Assembly (NCBI GenBank): GCA_004556875.1
Contig: SFFP01000001.1
Span: 1 to 33,713, forward strand
Source of the DNA: Ruminococcus flavefaciens
GTDB taxonomy: Bacteria; Bacillota; Clostridia; Oscillospirales; Ruminococcaceae
Length of the DNA stretch: 33,713 nucleotides
Reading direction: 5' to 3'
The position numbers were made by a program, and so were the translations under genes. The notes below the pieces were generated by a model. That model did no database searches. It was not told the origin of the DNA and saw only the letters and a list, made by a program, of their open reading frames with translations. Shown here piece after piece: positions 31,683 through 33,713 of the stretch. Each line of letters starts with the position of its first letter. Within the stretch, counting starts at the first letter, position 1.

Positions 31683-32797
31683 TGAAAATCGAGAGTATTC
31701 AAATATCAGTAGCAGAGTTGTGTCAAGGCTATAAAGAACGTGGAACAGACGGTATTGAGGGAATTGTTGCCTATGGCGGACTGCTTGATGTCAGACCGCC
31801 GTATCAGCGTGAATATGTTTATGCTCCGAAAGAGCGTGATGAAGTTATTCGCACCGTCAAGAAAGGCTTTCCTCTGAACACGATGTACTGGGCAAAAACA
31901 GATGACGGGCGTTACGAGCTGATGGACGGACAGCAGAGAACGATCTCTATCTGCCGTTACGCTGCTGAAAGCGAGAGAACATTTGCGGTAGATGAAAAAT
32001 ACTACTTCAACTTGGAGAAAGACCTGCAAAAGCAGATAGATGATTATGTCCTCGATATTTATGTATGCGATGGTACTCCCTCGGAGGTACATGAGTGGTT
32101 TAAGGTCATAAATATAGCAGGTAAACCGCTGACAGCTCAGGAGCTTCGCAATACCGCCTATACAGGCACTTGGCTTTCAGATGCAAAACTACATTTTTCA
32201 AAGCCTGCCTGTGCCGCCTACAATATGGCGAAGAACTATGTGTCGGGTTCTCCTATCAGGCAGGAATACCTTGAAACCGCTATCAGGTGGATTGCTGCCA
32301 GTGATGATTTGGATACGATAGAAGAATATATGGCGCTTCATCAGCACGATGATAATGCCAACCAGATATGGATATATTTCAAGCGTGTGATCGAATGGGT
32401 AGAAACGATATTCCCCGTATATCGCAAAGAAATGAAAGGCATAGAGTGGGGACTGCTCTATAACACATACAAAGATGCAGAACTTGATCCCGATGCTCTC
32501 GAAGCTGCTATCACAAAACTTATGGCTGACGATGATGTAAGCAATAAAAAAGGAATATATACTTACGTCCTCAACGGTGATGAACGTAATCTCAGCATCC
32601 GACCATTCTCTGATACACAGAAGCGTGAAGCATACGAGCGTCAGAAAGGTATCTGCCCGATTTGCAACAAGCACTATGAGTTTGCCCAGATGCACGGCGA
32701 TCATATCAAGCCCTGGCACGCAGGCGGCAAAACCGTTCCGGAGAACTTGCAGATGCTGTGCAGGGATTGTAATTTGAAGAAGTCGGGGCAGGAATAA
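31682..32797 (+). CDS. DUF262 protein with fused C-terminal HNH nuclease
   Basis: 371 aa. The N-terminal DUF262 (GmrSD/SspE/ParB-like NTPase) motifs are VRPPYQREYVYAPKERDEVI (about 38-57) and YELMDGQQRTISI with DGQQR at 82-86. The middle (about 120-300) is helical. The C-terminus is an HNH domain with a zinc-knuckle look: CPIC (325-328), GDHIKPW with Asp340-His341, Asn355, and CRDCN (360-364). Known relatives, GmrSD (modified DNA) and SspE (phosphorothioate sensing), use DUF262 with DUF1524, which carries a different HNH. Here the nuclease is a short classical HNH, and the partner is an adenine methyltransferase overlapping by 1 nt. A restriction role is inferred. Confidence 0.88.
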   Translation: MKIESIQISVAELCQGYKERGTDGIEGIVAYGGLLDVRPPYQREYVYAPKERDEVIRTVKKGFPLNTMYWAKTDDGRYELMDGQQRTISICRYAAESERTFAVDEKYYFNLEKDLQKQIDDYVLDIYVCDGTPSEVHEWFKVINIAGKPLTAQELRNTAYTGTWLSDAKLHFSKPACAAYNMAKNYVSGSPIRQEYLETAIRWIAASDDLDTIEEYMALHQHDDNANQIWIYFKRVIEWVETIFPVYRKEMKGIEWGLLYNTYKDAELDPDALEAAITKLMADDDVSNKKGIYTYVLNGDERNLSIRPFSDTQKREAYERQKGICPICNKHYEFAQMHGDHIKPWHAGGKTVPENLQMLCRDCNLKKSGQE

Positions 32798-32801
32798 CAA
32801 A

Positions 32802-32834
32802 AATCGCCATTACTCTACGAGGGTAATGGCGATT
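32802..32834. terminator. Perfect 12-bp hairpin after the DUF262-HNH gene
   Basis: AATCGCCATTAC (32802-32813) pairs with GTAATGGCGATT (32823-32834) around a 9-nt loop. The T-run after it is poor on the plus strand; an A-run before it gives T on the minus strand. It closes the methyltransferase operon. Confidence 0.65.
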
Positions 32835-32983
32835 CTGCTATATTAGCTATTTGAAGACTTCTTGTAATAATTCAGATTAACGGAAAAGCAGCAACAGATT
32901 CGTCAAAATCAGCTGATATTATCGGGCTTTTTGACTTGTTAAACTGTAAATTTGCAAAAAAACGCAAAAATGTCGGAATAACT

Positions 32984-33013
32984 CTTGACAAGTAGAACAA
33001 AATGGTGTATAAT
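32984..33013 (+). promoter_or_regulatory. Promoter TTGACA-18-TATAAT for the AAA gene
   Basis: -35 TTGACA (32984-32989), 18-nt spacer, -10 TATAAT (33008-33013). The AAA gene is therefore a separate transcript from the methyltransferase pair. Confidence 0.75.
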
Positions 33014-33035
33014 GGAAAATGTGGAGGTAGCCGCT

Positions 33036-33620
33036 ATGAAAAATGCAATTCTTAAGTCGATTTCTGCAACCAATTTCGGACCGTTCAATGGTACGATAAC
33101 ATTTGATATGGAGACATCAGTCCCCAAGGGGCAGATTATTGATAATCATACTTTCATTGCTGGTGACAATCAGCAGTTTAATAAAATCGCATATATATAT
33201 GGTGCTAACGGTTCGGGTAAGTCCAATTTCTGCAAGATTATTTTGCAGATACAGAGAGCCATCATGCTGTCGCCTATCAGAGCATCAAACAATCCTCAGC
33301 TTCTCGATATGCTTCCACTGAAGGACGAGTTAGCTGTTCAGAGAAATTATTTTAAGTTTGATGTAGCTGGAAAGAGACGTGAAACATCATACTCGATACA
33401 AATTCTTATTGATGATGTACTATATACCTACTCTTTTTCAATAGCTGAAAATCATGATGTCATTTCAGAGAAACTGACGAAAAAGAAAAGGCGCACAGAA
33501 ACTATTCTGGAACGTACATCGCCAAGTTTTGAGAGCATTATGCTAAAATCGGAGTTGAAGTCTTTTCAGGACAATGTTCATGTAGTCAAGGATAATGCTC
33601 TGTGTTTGTCGATGGCTTAG
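33036..33620 (+). pseudogene. Truncated AAA ATPase (RloA/OLD-like N-terminal part)
   Basis: 194 aa as it stands. The start at 33036 has GGAGGT 7 nt upstream. SISATNFGPFNGTITFDM is the N-terminal beta strand block of AAA_15/AAA_21 ATPases (RloA, OLD and abortive-infection types). Walker A is GANGSGKS (56-63). Family members run to about 400 aa or more, with the ABC-like signature, Walker B and His switch in the second half, all absent here. The frame ends at TAG (33618-33620) in the middle of the domain, and the following 93 bases do not restore it in any frame I can recognise. It was probably a defence ATPase, broken by an insertion or rearrangement. An assembly join is the alternative. Confidence 0.7.
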
Positions 33621-33668
33621 GTCAGTTTACAAGGAACTACACGCAGACCGTGAAACGGGCTGCTGACA

Positions 33669-33713
33669 ACAAACGGCGCTATGCTCCCGGCTGGGTGCAT
33701 AGCACCTGTTTGT
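33669..33713. repeat. Strong hairpin at the window end
   Basis: ACAAAC (33669-33674) / GTTTGT (33708-33713) and GCTATGC (33678-33684) / GCATAGC (33697-33703) make a two-part stem with a small asymmetric internal loop and a 12-nt apical loop. No T-run is visible before the window stops. It could be the terminal structure of an inserted element, or part of an unrecognised coding sequence. A frame GQFTRNYTQTVKRAADNKRR is open through 33621-33713. Confidence 0.4.

Noticed and set aside
33621-33713. Naming the open frame GQFTRNYTQTVKRAADNKRR as a specific gene
   Set aside because: Only about 30 codons are visible and I do not recognise the family with any confidence.

Overview
The window comes from a low-to-mid GC Firmicute that degrades plant cell walls, most likely a Ruminococcus (Oscillospiraceae) of the R. 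flavefaciens / R. albus type. The evidence is four secreted proteins with paired Ca-binding dockerin repeats, two of them with long poly-threonine linkers, strong AAGGAGG ribosome binding sites, and many near-consensus TTGACA-17-TATAAT promoters. The species cannot be decided from the sequence alone.

Left edge (1-607): no convincing gene. Positions 335-357 look like the 3' end of a tmRNA or tRNA gene (T-loop, acceptor strand, CCA) without its 5' half, followed by a terminator. This is the scar expected when an element integrates into ssrA, so the first ~330 bases are probably the end of another mobile element.

Cellulosome and housekeeping block (608-21309): four dockerin proteins are interleaved with ordinary genes. 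They are a protein with two NlpC/P60-like domains (minus strand), a GH43-CBM22-dockerin-CE1 xylan enzyme, a GH141-like beta-helix enzyme with CBM6, and a PL11 rhamnogalacturonan lyase. Together they suggest attack on arabinoxylan and pectin by enzymes that dock on a scaffoldin. Between them lie a MATE exporter, a GNAT acetyltransferase coupled to an ion-transporter-superfamily permease, a methyltransferase, a lipoprotein, a second GNAT, a ZIP metal transporter with a palindromic operator at its start site, and an HD hydrolase / GH13 amylase operon. The amylase carries a C-terminal DUF1653-like domain.

guaA (21687-23240) has a long leader containing a 14-bp tandem repeat and a terminator-like stem. 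Its 3' end is a known type of integration site, and a mobile element starts directly after it.

Mobile element (about 23250 to beyond the window): an integrative mobilizable element. A divergent regulatory switch with repeated TGTTTAG/CTAAACA operators separates a leftward unknown-plus-XRE pair from a rightward operon: Xis-like, tyrosine integrase, MobC-like, RepA-like AAA ATPase, a small protein, a MobV-type relaxase and a TnpV-like protein. Nested inverted repeats after repA and before the relaxase are origin and oriT candidates. The cargo is an XRE regulator divergent from an EcoRI-family adenine methyltransferase, which overlaps by 1 nt a DUF262 protein with a fused C-terminal HNH nuclease. 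This two-gene pair is the best candidate for an uncharacterised restriction-modification-like defence system. It is followed by an AAA ATPase broken after about 194 residues, beyond which the sequence changes character and ends in a strong hairpin.
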